Under the pieces are notes generated by a model. The model searched no databases and was not told the origin of the DNA. It saw only the letters and a program-made list of their open reading frames with translations. A stretch of DNA of 64,000 nucleotides from Loripinus fragilis (Eukaryota > Mollusca > Bivalvia > Lucinida > Lucinidae), in the NCBI GenBank assembly GCA_964019695.1, contig OZ026516.1:80617018-80681017 (forward strand). The letters are read 5' to 3'. The translations under genes were made by a program, and so were the position numbers. Positions 8,463-27,595 of this stretch are shown piece by piece (the first letter of the stretch is position 1; each line of letters starts with the position of its first letter).

Positions 8463-9600
8463 ACACTTAAATAATGAGCGGTCCCTTACTCTCGGTAATG
8501 TACACGAGCCGTAGTGAACATAGATTAATAGGAGGAATGTGTTAAAAGCAAATTGGTCGTTTCCTGCAGAATGTATAATTGGATCACAATTCACCTTTGT
8601 GAGTATTTTCACTTACTGACCACGGACGGACGGACGGATATAGTGCACACCTGTGGGTTGTGCAATACTGTTTAGACTTTAAACACATGCTTTACAGGCA
8701 TTGTTAATAGGTTTGACGTGTATGTACTTGAACAATCTATATCGGTTAGGGTTGTTCCGGAATTAATTGTGGGGGAGGCGGGGGCGGCGGTCGAATTTTT
8801 CGGCAAAGCTTCGAACCCATTTTGCATACTAGAGACCAATGTACTCTATAAGTAAGCAAAATTTTATCAAAATATACCTTGTGATTCAAGAGGTATGAGC
8901 AGTTTCGCCAACTGACCACGCCGGCCGGACTGAGGCCAAAAAACTGTGTTAAGGGTTCCCAAACTCTACCTAGAAAAATGCCCCTACCCTAAACTGTTTT
9001 CTTAAGATAAAAAAATCGGTTGGGTTTGGTTTCAATATATTTTGGTAGATTAATTCCAGAAATGATCAAGAAAGACATCATAAAACAAGACTGATCTTTA
9101 ACAAACATGTTAAAGAACCTTGGACTATTGAAAATCAACTGACAGTAATATGCACGACCCACATTGAACGTTTGCAAATTAGAATGAAACTCTAGGTATT
9201 TAAATTGAAAGCAATGTTTGGTTAGCCGAACTGAGTGTTTCAACATAGCTGTTCTGAAATAGGCTCCATACGAAAGCGGGTTCTAATACATTTTAATATT
9301 ATCGAGACACAATATGAGTGACTATGCTTCGCCAAAAAAAATTCTTGGCAAAGCCTAATCACCGTTTTGCATACATGTGTCGCGATAATGTTATTAAAAT
9401 GTATTAGTAGGCTATGTATTTGATTAAAATATTCCATGTGGTTCAAGAGTTATGAGCATTTTTACTAAAAAGACCTTGACCAGCCAAAATGATGCTAGGG
9501 AAACCCTTGTCACTGTTTTGCATACCAGGCTCATCTGAGTCTACACTTGTCAAAATGCCACATTGTTTGAAATCACATGTCGTGGCTCATTAATAGTGAT
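8463..9600. other. Non-coding stretch with repeat fragments
   Basis: Contains a short (CGGA)n at 8623-8637. The tail of a Pal-E palindrome (GTCAAAATGCCACATTGTTT to CATGTCGTGGCTC) lies at 9530-9590. Otherwise no gene or recognised element. Confidence 0.5.
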
Positions 9601-9636
9601 TATAGTGCATACAAGGATTCGAGTACCCGCTTTTGT

Positions 9637-9729
9637 CCAATCAAGTGAATAAAGCAGCAAACTACGTCACTTCACTCTTACCGTGTTCAAAGTAAGTGGA
9701 AAGTTAAAAACAACAAGATGGTATAAAAG
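9637..9729 (+). promoter_or_regulatory. Core promoter of the CARD gene
   Basis: CCAAT at 9637-9641, a CRE-like TACGTCA at 9663-9669, and TATAAAAG at 9722-9729 lie in the usual order upstream of the first exon. Predicted start of transcription is about 9752. Function is inferred from motif order and spacing. Confidence 0.6.
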
Positions 9730-9849
9730 CGGGCCATCATCTGCCCGCCAGCGAAACGCCATTTCAATGACAGGCTGATAGAGAGTGTTAAGCCTATTAG
9801 TGACAGAACTCATATAAACAGAATCATACATGTTTTATTATAGGAATGC

Positions 9850-15876
<6,027 letters not shown>

Positions 15877-16429
15877 AATGGAATCTTATTTATTTAGACA
15901 CTATTTGATCTATTCATTATAACGTCAAAGTGAGTTGTTATTATAATAACCAAAATTTAGCATGAATTTATATTTTGGAGCTATTAAAATAAATGGATAA
16001 AGAAATGACTATTGTAAAAAGGGTTTGCTGTTACACATAAATACAACTTAGCATCTGTATCTGTTTTGGTCGAATTAACGTCAAGCAGTTTGTTAACTGG
16101 CCAAGAAATATAATTTAGAACTGTTACATTATGTTTGGAATCCACTATGGCAACCACTGGTTGCATCCTTGAATAGTCCATTGATAATATGTAAACACAG
16201 TGATATATTATTTTTTGATACTGACTTTGATATTAAGATTCGCCATTGTTGTGAAGCCATGAAACATATACCAGGGCAAATCTTTATGAACTGGCCCAAG
16301 TGTAAATCAATTTGGCCATCCCAAAAGAATGGGAGAAGAACTCTATAAGCTTACGCTTTCGTTCTAATCCTAATTTCCTTATGAATTGTATATATTGTAC
16401 TGTATAACTTGTTATCTGTTGGAAATAAA
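15877..16429 (+). terminator. CARD gene 3' UTR and poly(A) signal
   Basis: AT-rich untranslated region ending in AATAAA at 16424-16429; cleavage is expected 15-25 nt later. Confidence 0.65.
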
Positions 16430-16902
16430 ATATGTTTAAACTAAAAGAATGTTTCCTTCAACTACAAATTATCAAATAACATATGATATCATAATATTTC
16501 CATTGATTAGTAAATTAATGGTACGATAATCATATAGGACTTTTATTTGGTGGACAACATACATGTTACTTAACAAATACACAGAAGAATGCCTTCATAT
16601 CTAGGCTAGTTAGATATATTTTGTATATTTTTGTACCATGAAAATCTTTACACAAAAATAGATCCTGGATTCTGTAAATATTCTGCTTGTTAGAAGATTA
16701 AAAACTAAAGTCATTTATTTCCATCTATTTTGTTTAATATATTGTTTTGATATATGGCATACACACAAATTATGTAAAAGATAAGAATAAGGAATTAGTT
16801 TAACAGTTAACAATTATATTCTATGCGCCAATATCAGTAAAAACCCTGTTTTTGTTGTAACCAACCTATATATCAGCACAGTCATTTATGGGCCTTTGTT
16901 AT

Positions 16903-17150
16903 TAGCCCTTAAAGCGCCTTGAAAAAAATGCATCTGAAAATGTTGTCTGCTGAAGCCGTCTGCTGCAAATAATTGCCTAACATTACTGATGAATTAAGTA
17001 TAGAAGCAAACAGGGTGGTGCCCAGATCAGACTGCTCCTATAGGGGCAGTCTGATCTGGGTCCACACTGTTTGTCATAGAGGCTTCTTTAACATTTCAGC
17101 AGACGAGAAAAGCAGACAACATTTGTTGCCATTGGCGCATTAAGGGTTAG
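16903..17150. mobile_element. Palindromic MITE, Pal-A
   Basis: TTAGCCCTTAAAGCGCC..GGCGCATTAAGGGTTAG ends; central palindrome GACTGCTCCTATAGGGGCAG. Confidence 0.85.
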
Positions 17151-18436
17151 CTTTCTGGAAAAAGGAATTATCAAACTTACATTCATAATTTGACGATTCT
17201 GACCAGTTAGTTTGAGCACATCCTGAGTGATTGTAACCCACAAATACATGTTTTGTCCTAAAAGGCTCATATATCTGTGCATAGAATATATAAGGATCAA
17301 ACACAGTTTTTGGTGTATTAACGTTTGCCAAGTCCCTCAGGACCTGGCGAAAGTTAAAGCATTATAAAATAATGTTTGATCATTATTATTGCATAAATTC
17401 TATGAAACATTCATCTAAATTTGCTATAAATATGGCACAAGTCATAGGCAAACATTTATTGACAAAAATTACAACTTCAGACCAACTGAAAAACAGACAC
17501 ATTGATTCATAGAATAAAATTTCATATTTTTACAGAGCATATGATTACATAGATAGCACCCTTCAACATTTGAGCCAACACAAGGTGTTTGGTACTTATG
17601 GCACTTGGGAGCAGCCAAGACTCGGATGTGCTTGCACAAACCCACAGTACCACCAGAGCCTTCACTGTTCACACACAGATGAGGGACATAGCTGAAGGCT
17701 CATGTCAAACTGCTGTGCTTAAACGTGTTAAAGAATAACTTCGCACATGTGTAATAAATAGCAAACTCTCATGAGCAGGTTCATTTGATTTACTGTGAAT
17801 TCGGAAATTATCGCGATAATTTTATTTTCGCAAATAGCCTAAAAATACATATTTTTGATGTTGAAATTTGTGACAAGGGCATGAATTACCTACATAAGTA
17901 AACGATAGAGTGATTTCTCCAATTCGTGAGGATTTTATTTTCACGAAACAAAACCTTCGCGAAATTTTCCAAATTTACAGACCTTAAGATATGTTAGCAT
18001 CAAGTTTACATCGATCATTCCGACACCCGAGCTCCCATTACCCAGTTAGGCATATGCGTAATTAAATAGTAACATTCAAGGGAGGTCACCCAATGTGGTA
18101 ATAGTTATTTATCATACCATAAGGAACTACTCTTAAAGGAAAAAATTTGCTCGCTCTTGGAGCAAATTCTTCCCTTTAAGCAAAGTTCTCATTTTGAAAA
18201 GGGACATAATTGAAGAGAATCATTGCATGATCCAGAAGTCGCCCTTTGATGTGCATAATTTTTTCAGCATTCTGTCTATGCTTATTGCTCAGGAGATAAG
18301 CCATAAAGGAAGAAAGTCACAGATAACTCCTTTCCATGCTGAATCTAAATATATCCTGCTTCAACCGGCTGCTTCATAAAACTTCATTTTCATTTACTAT
18401 GAGACTTTTTGACTTATTTGAAATTCTATCTATGAC
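17151..18436. other. Non-coding stretch, no gene recognised
   Basis: AT-rich. TTCGCGAAAATAAAA-like motifs at 17810-17960 resemble an undefined repeat also hinted at near 47830-47890. No supported ORF. Confidence 0.4.
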
Positions 18437-18643
18437 TTAACTCTTTCCTTGTCTTTTGTCGTCTACTGAGAACTTTTGCAAACAGTTTGGACCCAGATCA
18501 GGACCGATAGAATTTTAGTCCGGATCTGGGAACAATCCATTTGACAATCTGATGGTACATGCTCCTGAAAAAGTAATTAAAAAAAAAACAGTTGGCAGAC
18601 AACAACATAAGCACAAAAAATTACCCAGCATGCAACGAGTTGA
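18437..18643. mobile_element. Palindromic MITE, Pal-C
   Basis: CTTAACTCTTTCC..GAGTTGAA ends; centre TTTGGACCCAGATCAGGACC answered by GTCCGGATCTGGGAAC. Related copies at 28592, 35335, 48653, 59100 and 59946. Confidence 0.7.
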
Positions 18644-19213
18644 ATATTGGCCAGAGGTTATGTAGGTGAGCTAGTTGTCTGTGAATCTTTGTTCTGGTTA
18701 GTTGTCTGTGAATCTTTGTATTGGTCTGTTGTCAGTTGGCATACTTTCACCATATTGTCAAATATTGAATATATGAAAATGCACGGCCACCAATCTAGCT
18801 CCTTCATCGCATTAAATCAATACTGTGTTATGAAGAAGAGGGACCTGTTCCCTATGAATGACATGAAAATCGTTATTTTGTCTAACCAATACAAAACTTT
18901 TAAAATCCAAAAATGCTATTTGATGGCCTAATTTTCACCTTTGACATAACTTAAATAGTATGCCCTGGAACACATTAACTGATCTAGAACCTGTGTTGAA
19001 GTTGAAAAAATGCCGTTTTTTTTCATTACAAAACATTTTAAACTGTCAAGCAAGATATCCTCTTAAAACCGATATTGGTATGAGTGTGTCATCGAAAAGC
19101 ATTTCCCCCATTTCTAAATTTTACTCTCAATTTGAAAAAAAAATCAGCAGACAACAAAAAAGCATGAAAATTTTCCCAGGGGGCAAAGAGTTAAGGGAAT
19201 CATATTTAACCAT

Positions 19214-19427
19214 AACCCTTTCCTGCCACAAACAACATATTTTAGGTAGCCTATATTGCAAACAATAGGACCCAGATCTGACTGCTCCCAGGCCAGCAGT
19301 CTGATCAGGGTTCATAGTGTTTGCTACCATGATAAAATCTAGTCTGAAATGACCTTGAGTATATGCAGCAAACGTAAAAAGCAGACAATATTTTCAGGAC
19401 AAAAAATATCGGCATGCTAAGGGTTAA
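19214..19427. mobile_element. Palindromic MITE, Pal-B
   Basis: TAACCCTTTCCTGCC..GGCATGCTAAGGGTTAA ends. The centre GGACCCAGATCTGACTGCTC is answered by GCAGTCTGATCAGGGTTC. A second copy, with an expanded centre, is at 36955-37390. Confidence 0.75.
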
Positions 19428-19789
19428 TATTTGGACATAAAAGTCTGAGCAATTTATATCAATCAAAATGAGACTTCTCCTGGAACACACTGGGTAGGTG
19501 GCAATCGAAAACACTATCAACAATCGAATAACGCAGATCAAAAATCAATAGAAACAGTATTTTTGATTGCCATTTGTCGCCAATTGCAATTAAAAACTCT
19601 GTTTCTAACGATTTTTATCTACGTTCCTCAATAGTATTGGCATTTTGGATTGCCACCTACCCGGAGTGTGGAAGAGTGGTCAGATCAGCGTCTATTATAT
19701 TGTTTGTTATCCCACCAGCATCTTTTATAAACCTCATCAGATTGTAGAATGTTACATAGGCTTAGTTAAACAAAATTTTTGAGCGTAAA

Positions 19790-19945
19790 ATACATGTAAT
19801 AAATATTTTCTTACTCCTCAATTTTAACATATGGTTTGGGTGCTGGAAAGAACCGTCTCATTGAGATGGTTCTTTTGAGTACCCACAACGTATGTTTCGG
19901 TTGGAAAATAAGAATTTTTTTTTTGTAAGCACTCTTAACTAAAGT
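19790..19945. mobile_element. Palindromic MITE, Pal-F
   Basis: Centre AAAGAACCGTCTCATTGAGA / TGGTTCTTTTGAGTACCCAC. The same foldback recurs at 26.8, 32.1, 34.7, 36.7, 40.6, 43.5 and 56.9 kb. Confidence 0.8.
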
Positions 19946-20319
19946 CCTGATGTAGTTAAGCATTGTTAGGAGATAAGGTTATACACTTTGAGGACCTCAT
20001 GGAAGATTAGCCTGTATTTTGCTAAATGTGTAACCCTCTGAAAATAAAGAATATTATTATTATTATTACAACTTATTCATGCTGAAATCACATGAGCATG
20101 AAATCATTATCTTCATAAATATCAAACTACAAAATAATGAGGCAATTTTCTTGCTCAGAATAGCAGACAATGCCACTTGTTCCCATTATAAATTTCAAAT
20201 TATTAACAATTGTTGGCATTAAAAATTTAAAGACCAGACCAAAATTCATGCTCATGTGAGGGGAGCATAAATTTCTTTTATAATCTCAGGCCCAGGTTGT
20301 CATATACATTGTATTCAAG

Positions 20320-20580
20320 GTAAATACAGGAAATAATTGAGCTGTGACACATGATTTCCAACAATGTGGCATTTTGACAAGTGTAGACTCAGACGAGCCT
20401 GTGCACCCTCCTTTTAAGCTTAGAAATTCCAAATTATATTCAGTCAGTAACTTAATACTAACAGAAAATTCAAGCGACTTGCAAAGGCTCTGGTCAGACT
20501 GCGCATATGCGCAGGCTGATCTGAGGCTTTGCTGGCTGCACATACTATATTGTTCGAAATCTCATGTCGCGGCTTAATTA
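20320..20580. mobile_element. Palindromic MITE, Pal-E
   Basis: Contains CTGCGCATATGCGCAGGCTG and the end CTCATGTCGCGGCTTAATTA. Related full copies are at 44557 and 45318. Confidence 0.75.
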
Positions 20581-21939
20581 TGTTTACTACTCTTAACACT
20601 GTGATCAACAAGAGGGACGGATCTGCACCCAAGGTCTTTTCATATTCTACACTGGCAATTTTAGCTGGAAACATGAATACTTTGAAATGCAGAATCGTGA
20701 TACCTAAATGTTTCTGCTAAATTCCAGCTGTCAGGTTTTTAGAACTAATTTTTCGCAATAACTTTTACTTTGTCATTTATCGAAAAACTTATCTGATAAA
20801 AAGTATTCAGGAACATCTCCGCCAAATTCTCCAAACAGTTCCAACATCAAAGATGCTGCAGGTTCTTCTGTTCTTAGATGCACTCTTTAAACATTTTAAG
20901 CAAAGCGCAAATAAACCAAGTCTAGATGTCAGTCAAAAAGTTACATTGCACTGCCCTAATTCAATTACTAAAGCAATGGATGGCTTGTTCAAATATAATA
21001 GAAATGGCGCCTATTTCGCTCATGCGTTGAACTAGTGGGGTCATCTCAAAACCGTCCATTTCATAGCATGTGAATAAAAGAAAAATGACAAGTCATGCGA
21101 AAACCCAACCTTTGTTCCTACAAATGAGGCTGCTCAAAGTTGATTCTGCATACGCGCAGTAAATTCTGAGTATGCAAACGGTATTTTTATGTTATACACA
21201 ACCTTTGAATAACAGGATATGCACCACTTACAAATATTATTTGAGACTATCCCTTTCTGTCATGCCTATACAAATTTTATCTGTCAATAAAATACTTATA
21301 AAGGACCAGTGTCTATAAGGCCTGTTTCACGGCCACTATGAATTTCCCTTAAATTTTGAGTAATAAAAGTAGCATGTCTTAGCTGTAATATCATGAAATG
21401 TTGGATCAATAGATGAAGTTTTCTGAGTTGTGTACTCATTTGAAGTGGGTGGGGTAATTCCACCCTAAATAGGGTTATGCTACGAAAACGACTATATTTT
21501 TTATAACCATATGTAGCTTGGAATCAGCCATTTCAAGATTATTTATAGGATAACAGATATATAAACTGACACTTATGATGGTTTAAAATATTTATAAATG
21601 ATAAGTATATACTCACTTGAAAGTCATACCAAAATTTTAGTATTTTTTCTTCTCCAACTTTGCGAAAAACCACAACATCTTTTCATGCTTAAAGCGATAC
21701 AATTGATGTTTATAGGTTACATAGTATATAAGATGGTAATTATAAAATTATGAGGAACTGTTTCCATGGCGATTATTTTAAGAGTTATCTGCCCACAAAA
21801 CCAGGGATTCTTTTATTTTTTCAAAATTTTAGAGTAGGTTTGCATGCATTAGAGATTTTAGATACATCATTGCTTCTAGGTTACACAATGATTGCTCATA
21901 GTGTGTAGATTGAAACAAAGGTTTCACATCGCTGATATG

Positions 21940-24380
21940 ATCTGATAGTCAAAGGTCAAGGTCACTAATACTTAAAACCTGTCTACGGCTCAAAACGCTA
22001 ACACCTATTTCATTTTTTGACCCTGCATATTCATATTTGCTACAATATTTGCATATCATGTGAAGATTACAACAAAAGTCTCAGAATATGGATATGACCT
22101 TGAAATCAAGGGTCAAATATTCTTATAAAACAGTCACACTATTCATAATACAAACTCCTCATTCCTGCATTGATGAGGTGTGTTTATATTAAGCACAATA
22201 ATTGCTTATAATGTGTTGATTAAATTAAAGGTTTCAGATAGCTGATACGACCTTGTGGTGAAAGGTCAAGGACACACATTCTTAAAACCTGTCAATTGCT
22301 CTAAATGCAAATATGTTGACATTGACCTTTGAATCATATGTAATAGCAGCGACCTGAAACCATTGATGATATCTACATATTTTGGCAATTATTGTGCAAA
22401 ATATATATATAATCTTCATCAAAACTACGAGTAGTAAAGGATACTCACTTTACAAGTTTAAATATTTTTGAGTTTTAAGTATTTAACATTTGACTGGAAA
22501 ACAGATAGTTTCTTGTCATCTCCATACCTCAGACACACACTGTTGCAAATATAGATATCCTCCATTGAAAAAGTAAGAGGAGTGGCACTAGAAGCCAAAC
22601 AACTTGATAATATACATGTATTTATATAATTAACTTGCATTCATAGAACCTCTATCAAAGACTACAGAAGTTCATGTTGCGAGCCGTAGGACCGATTCTA
22701 AATACATTTACCTTTGATCCCAAGGTCATATTGGTTCTCTGAAACCCTCATTTTAATGTACCCACCTTAAGAAATCATTTCGCTATATACGGACATCCTC
22801 TAACAAAAATTAAAAAATAATTCACGTCAACATTTGTAAGATATATTTGACCTAGACCTTTTACTCCAAGGTCATAGCAGTAATCTGAAACTTTCATTGT
22901 AATCACCACACACTATGCGAGTGCAATACCTAGTGGTAGAGTATTTGAGTCGAAATAAAGGAGTTGCGGGTTTGAGCCTCACAGGTGGAACTGCATATTG
23001 TCCTTGAGCAAAGTAAAGAAGAAGGCAAAGGTCAGGAATCGATACAATCAAGTTCCACACATGACCCAGGACTCAGTGTGGGAAGGTGATATAAACACAA
23101 GAAAACATCACAAACAAGGGAGCCAAGAGGTCAGCCCTTGCCCAATAGGTGACCACAAGACTGCAAGAAAAAGACATGACAGGCAAGACACATTAAATCC
23201 TGCTTAGTGCCAGTTCAACTCAGTAAAATCCATCCTGACATGACTTGACTGAAAAAATATTGCCTGGGATAAAAAGGATTAAATCAAACAAACAACACAC
23301 CATAGGCAATCATTCTTCCAAATATATGAACACTCTCGCTCAAGAAATTACAGAGGAGCTCTCAGTATGTGCTGTATATAGGTTTTTCAAGTGCGACTTT
23401 GACGTTGACTTCAAGGTCACATCAGCGATATGAAATCTCGGTTTTAAACTACACTTCATAAGCAATCATTCGGCTATTATGAAGGCACTCCATCAATACA
23501 TGAATGAGGAGTTTGTGTTAAGAGCTGTAAGACAGATTTTAAGAAATATTTGAATTTGAACCTTAACTTCAAGGTCATAAATATATTCCGAGACGTTTGT
23601 TGCAATTAACACATGATATGCAAACATTGGTGCGAATTTGAACACCCTCGGTCAAAATAAATGAAGAAGATATTTGTATTTTGAGCAATTTTACAGGTTT
23701 TAAGTATGTTTGTCCTTGACCTTTGACACAAGGTCATATCAGTTATCTGAAATCTACATTTTAGACGACACACCATACGCAATTGTTGCGCTAAATATGA
23801 ACACATCCCATCAATACACCAAAGAGGAGTTTGTATTATGAGCAGTGTGGCAGTTTTAAGAATATTTGACTTTGATCCTTGATTTCAAGGTCATATCCAT
23901 ATTCTTAGACTTTCGTTGTAATCTACGCATGGTAGGCAATCATTGTTGCGAATATGTACACACTAGGTCAAAAAACGAAAGAGGTATTCGCGCTTTGAAC
24001 CATAGACAAGTTCTAAGTAAGTGTGACCCTGACGTTTGACCAAAAGGTCATATCAGCTATCTGAAACCTTTGTTTTAATCTACACATCATCCACAATTGT
24101 TGATCTAAATATGAACACATCCCATCAATACACCAAAGGGGAGTTTTGTATTATGAATAGTGTGACAGTCTTATAAGAATATTTGACTCTGATCCTTGAT
24201 TTAAAGGTCATATGTATATTCTGAGACTTTTTTTATAATCTACACATAATAGATAATAATTGTGGCGAAAATGTACACACTAAATCCAAAAAATGAAAGA
24301 GGTATTAGTGTTTTTAGCCATATGCAAGTTCTAAGTATGTGTGACCTTGACCTTTGACCACAAGGTCATATCAGCTATCT
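21940..24380. repeat. About 158-bp tandem satellite with AAGGTCA motif
   Basis: Degenerate units each carry AAGGTCA, usually as CAAGGTCATAT. In the regular part AAGGTCA starts at 23413, 23571, 23730, 23887, 24044, 24204 and 24362, with spacing 157-160 bp. Earlier copies at 21952, 22262, 22722 and 22868 are less regular. Alternate units look like a dimer of about 316 bp. A SINE-1 copy interrupts it at 22915-23285. Confidence 0.75.
22915..23285 (+). mobile_element. SINE-1 copy with an internal insertion
   Basis: Head CTAGTGGTAGAGTATTTGAG and B-box-like GGGTTTGAGCCTC; tail TAAATCAAACAAACAAC. Between body and tail lie about 200 bp (23008-23205) that are also found inverted at 27960-28160. Confidence 0.65.
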
Positions 24381-25209
24381 GAAGTCTTTGTTTTATTCTA
24401 CACACCATGACCAATCATTGTGTAACCTAGAAGCAATGATGTATCTAAAATCTCTAATGCATGTATACCTACCCTTAAAAAATTAAAAAAAAATAAAAAT
24501 TGCTGGTTTTGCAGGCAGATAACTCTTTAAGTAATCACCATGGTAACAAGTCTTCATAATTTTATAATTACCATCATATATACTATGTTACCTCTGAACA
24601 TCAACTGAATCCATTCAAGCATGACAAAATGTTGTAGTTTTGCGTAAAGTTGAAGAAGAAAAAATACTTAAATATTGGTATGACTTTCAAGTGAGTATAT
24701 ACTTATCATTTATAAATATTTTGAAATATCATCAGTGTCAGTTTTTTATATCTGTTATCCAATAAATGATCTTGAAATTGCTGATTCCCAGCTACATATG
24801 GTTATAAAAATATAATTGCTTTCGTAGCGTAACCCTGTTTGGGGTGGAATTACCCCACCCACTTCAAAAGAGTATACAACTCAGAAAACTTCATCTATTG
24901 ATCCAACATTTCATGATATTACAGCTAACACATGCTACTTTTATTACTCAAAATTTAAAGGAAATTCATAGTGGCCGTGAAATAGGCCTTATAGACACTG
25001 GTCCTTTAGGAAAAATTCAATTTATAGCAAAATCTTCATCTATATACACAAAAATCTTTTGGCGCAACAAGTACCAAACCTTTTGGAGAAGTTGGCGGAA
25101 TGTCTCCTCTGCAACATTCATCGCGAACACATTTTGATAAATTGAAGATAAAAAAGTTATTGCGATATTAGTTCTAAAAACTTATCAGCTGGAGTTTAGC
25201 CACTTCCAA

Positions 25210-26000
25210 AGTTTGTAATGTCACACCATGATGTGGTGACGTTATAGCATCGATAACATTGGCTAGACATCCCAAGCATTTGATAGCTATGTAGGAATGT
25301 AGAGTAAAATGTAAAAAGTATCAATTGAAAATTTAAAAAAGAGTTATAAAGACATACAAATATAAATACTTTGACAGATAAGACCCAGATCAGGTTGCGG
25401 CATCTCCTTCTGATCTGCACTGTTTGCTTTGACAAAAACATTTATAATGGGGCAAAAATTCATTATAGTTTGGAAAATCTAATCTTTGAACCCTCAAAAT
25501 ATCAGACCTCCAGATTAAAAATGTAATTGAAAATAATTTTCTTATTTCTCATTCAAACAATATGTTTTGTGATGCTCAAAACACGTGTTTAAACTCAAAG
25601 CATGTGTTTAAACAGAGGGATAAGAATTATATCATAATTTTACACAAACAAATTAGCTTAACTGGTCCTATGAAATATATAACGAACCATCCAAACTAGA
25701 TTGTATCAAACTTGTTGAAAATATCCATGGACACAAAAGGTGCCAAGCTATCACTTTGATCAGCAGTTTGCATTGTGTTTTAGCTTAATAGGAATATAAT
25801 ATTAAAGAAATATTCTAACATTTACATATCTACATTAATATTTAATTATATTATGGCAAAATTGTAAATACTGTATAACATACTATATACAAAATCTACC
25901 CTTGTAAACCAGCTTGCAAATGAAAACATGATATATTTGTGTAACAGCACTTAGCGATACTACAATTTCAGAACACACTTAGTGAGTCTATAAGAATCTA
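25210..26000. other. Non-coding stretch with Pal-F-like fragment
   Basis: A decayed Pal-F copy without its central palindrome lies at about 25500-25640 (TTTCTTATTTCTCATTCAAA to CACGTGTTTAAACT). Nothing else recognised. Confidence 0.45.
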
Positions 26001-26570
26001 TCATGAGTGTGAGGATGGGATAGAAAAATCTGTCTCGAGGATGACCTTTTGGCATAACAAGGCTTGCTGAGTGATGACAAACAGTGATTTGTTTGTTTTG
26101 CTTGTTTGATTTGATTCTGTACGTCCCATCAACAATTTCTCAGTTATGCAGGGACAGGTCTTCCTGGGTTGAACCAGTACTAAGCTAGGCTTAATGTGTC
26201 TTGCTCAAGGACATAACGCAGTGACGCCAGTGAGGCTCAAACCCGTGGCCCCTCAGTCTGGAGTCAAGCACTCTACCACTGAGCTCCTCAACAAACAGTG
26301 ACTCCAAGGGACGGATTTTTCTATCCCATCCTAGTACAAATAATGGATTCTTTTACATTAAATATTGTGTTTTTTATACTAAAAAAGGCTCCCAGAAGTT
26401 CCTGAATATGCTGAGATGTGACATAATTTAACATACCAATGATGTCACTTGTCTCTTGAGGTGCCACTGTTTGTTTTTTATCCTTCCCACAGTTTCGGTA
26501 TGTGGGATAGAATTCTCTCAAAGAAGTAAAAACAGCTAACATGGATCTGGTGTGCAAGAAATCAATTTCT
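26000..26570. mobile_element. Rep-O element split by a SINE
   Basis: GATGGGATAGAAAAATCTGT at 26013 and its complement TTTTTCTATCCCATCC at 26316 are its parts. A related inverted copy is at 40740-40985 and fragments are at 50480-50560 and 51337-51480. The SINE at 26088-26290 interrupts it. Confidence 0.55.
26088..26290 (-). mobile_element. SINE-1 with 11-bp target duplication
   Basis: Full reverse-strand SINE-1 flanked by ACAAACAGTGA at 26077-26087 and 26291-26301. Target duplication and T-rich 5' end (the A-tail complement) show retrotransposition. Confidence 0.85.
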
Positions 26571-26761
26571 AATACATGAGCCTTTATCTACCTCCTAGCT
26601 TTGTGTATGTGAGCAGCGAAGGCTCTGACTAGACTGCATGGATGCACAGGTTCCTCTGAGCCTTAGCTGTTCACTGATGTAATAAGTACCAAAATCTCAT
26701 GTACTGGCTCATATTTATATTTGTGTAAAAAACAATTAGCAATACTTCAATATCTAGCAAT

Positions 26762-26940
26762 CAGGCCTCCAGATAAGAGTGCGTATTGGATATTTATTTT
26801 CTTTATTTCTCATCCAAAACATATGTTGTGGGTACTCAAAAGAACCGTCTAAATGAGACGGTTCTTTTGAGCACCCAAAACACATGTTTAAGTTGATGGG
26901 TAAGAAAATAATTACAATTTTACGCTCATAAATTTCCTTA
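26762..26940. mobile_element. Palindromic MITE, Pal-F
   Basis: Centre GGTACTCAAAAGAACCGTCT answered by AGACGGTTCTTTTGAGCACC. Followed by a short tandem of GCAATACTTCAATAT (26951-27020). Confidence 0.8.
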
Positions 26941-27064
26941 TCTGGGTCTATGAGCAATACTTCAATATATAGCAATACTTCAATATATAGCAATACTTCA
27001 ATATCTAGCAATACTTCAATATAGAAATAGATTGTGAGACATCAATGTATTATTTGACTTTTCA

Positions 27065-27563
27065 CTTACTGTAAAGGTGGCGCCTCATGAATGCTTTTTA
27101 GGACTGGTCAACCTCAGACATAGGTTATAGATAATGTATCATCTTGCGTCATTACATCAGTATAGATGCAAAACACATTATTTAGTCCTTAAAACGCCAA
27201 CAAAATAACTGCATCTGAAAATATCTATTAACATATGCATAGAGGCAAACATTGTGGACCCAGATCAGACTGCTCCTACAGGAGCAGTCTGATCTGGGTC
27301 CACACTGTTTGTCTATAAGACTTCAAATATTTTAGTGGACCACAAAAACATTCATTTTGTGATTATGCTCTTTAAGGGTTAATAAATGAGTTCAGTGTGT
27401 ATACGGTTAGGATTTTCAAGAAATGCACGCACGTTTGTGCGGCCCATAAAGCTTATTTACTCTTTACCAAATAATTAATAAAACCCAATTTCCCTTCCTT
27501 AGTGGATGAAATAGCCTAACCACGCCCAGATATGAATATTAAAGTTGCCGCCTTTACAATAAG
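27065..27563. mobile_element. 499-bp non-autonomous DNA element containing a Pal-A core
   Basis: Ends CTTACTGTAAAGGTGGC and GCCGCCTTTACAATAAG form a terminal inverted repeat. The interior holds a Pal-A-type block (27182-27382) with a near-perfect 46-bp centre. An inverted second copy is at 41083-41581 with the same order of parts, so the Pal-A core was present before this element copied itself. Confidence 0.75.
27182..27382. mobile_element. Pal-A block nested in the 499-bp element
   Basis: CCTTAAAACGCC..TCTTTAAGGGTTAA with centre GTGGACCCAGATCAGACTGC / GCAGTCTGATCTGGGTCCAC. Confidence 0.8.
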
Positions 27564-27595
27564 CGAAGTCTATTAATAGCAATTTCTCTCTATCA

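Larger units (their letters stand above)
20717..25205. mobile_element. 4.5-kb inverted-repeat element with satellite core
   Basis: The left end GCTAAATTCCAGCTG (about 20716) is answered by CAGCTGGAGTTTAGC (about 25186-25201). Inverted arms can be followed from both ends inward: left 20717-20850 and 21320-21900, right 24415-25200. They share TTTTAGAACTAAT, GTGGGTGGGGTAATTCCACC and CTTCTAGGTTACACAATG. The left arm has about 450 bp more, at about 20860-21300. No transposase ORF is visible, so it is non-autonomous or degraded. The core is the 158-bp satellite at about 21940-24380. Confidence 0.75.
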
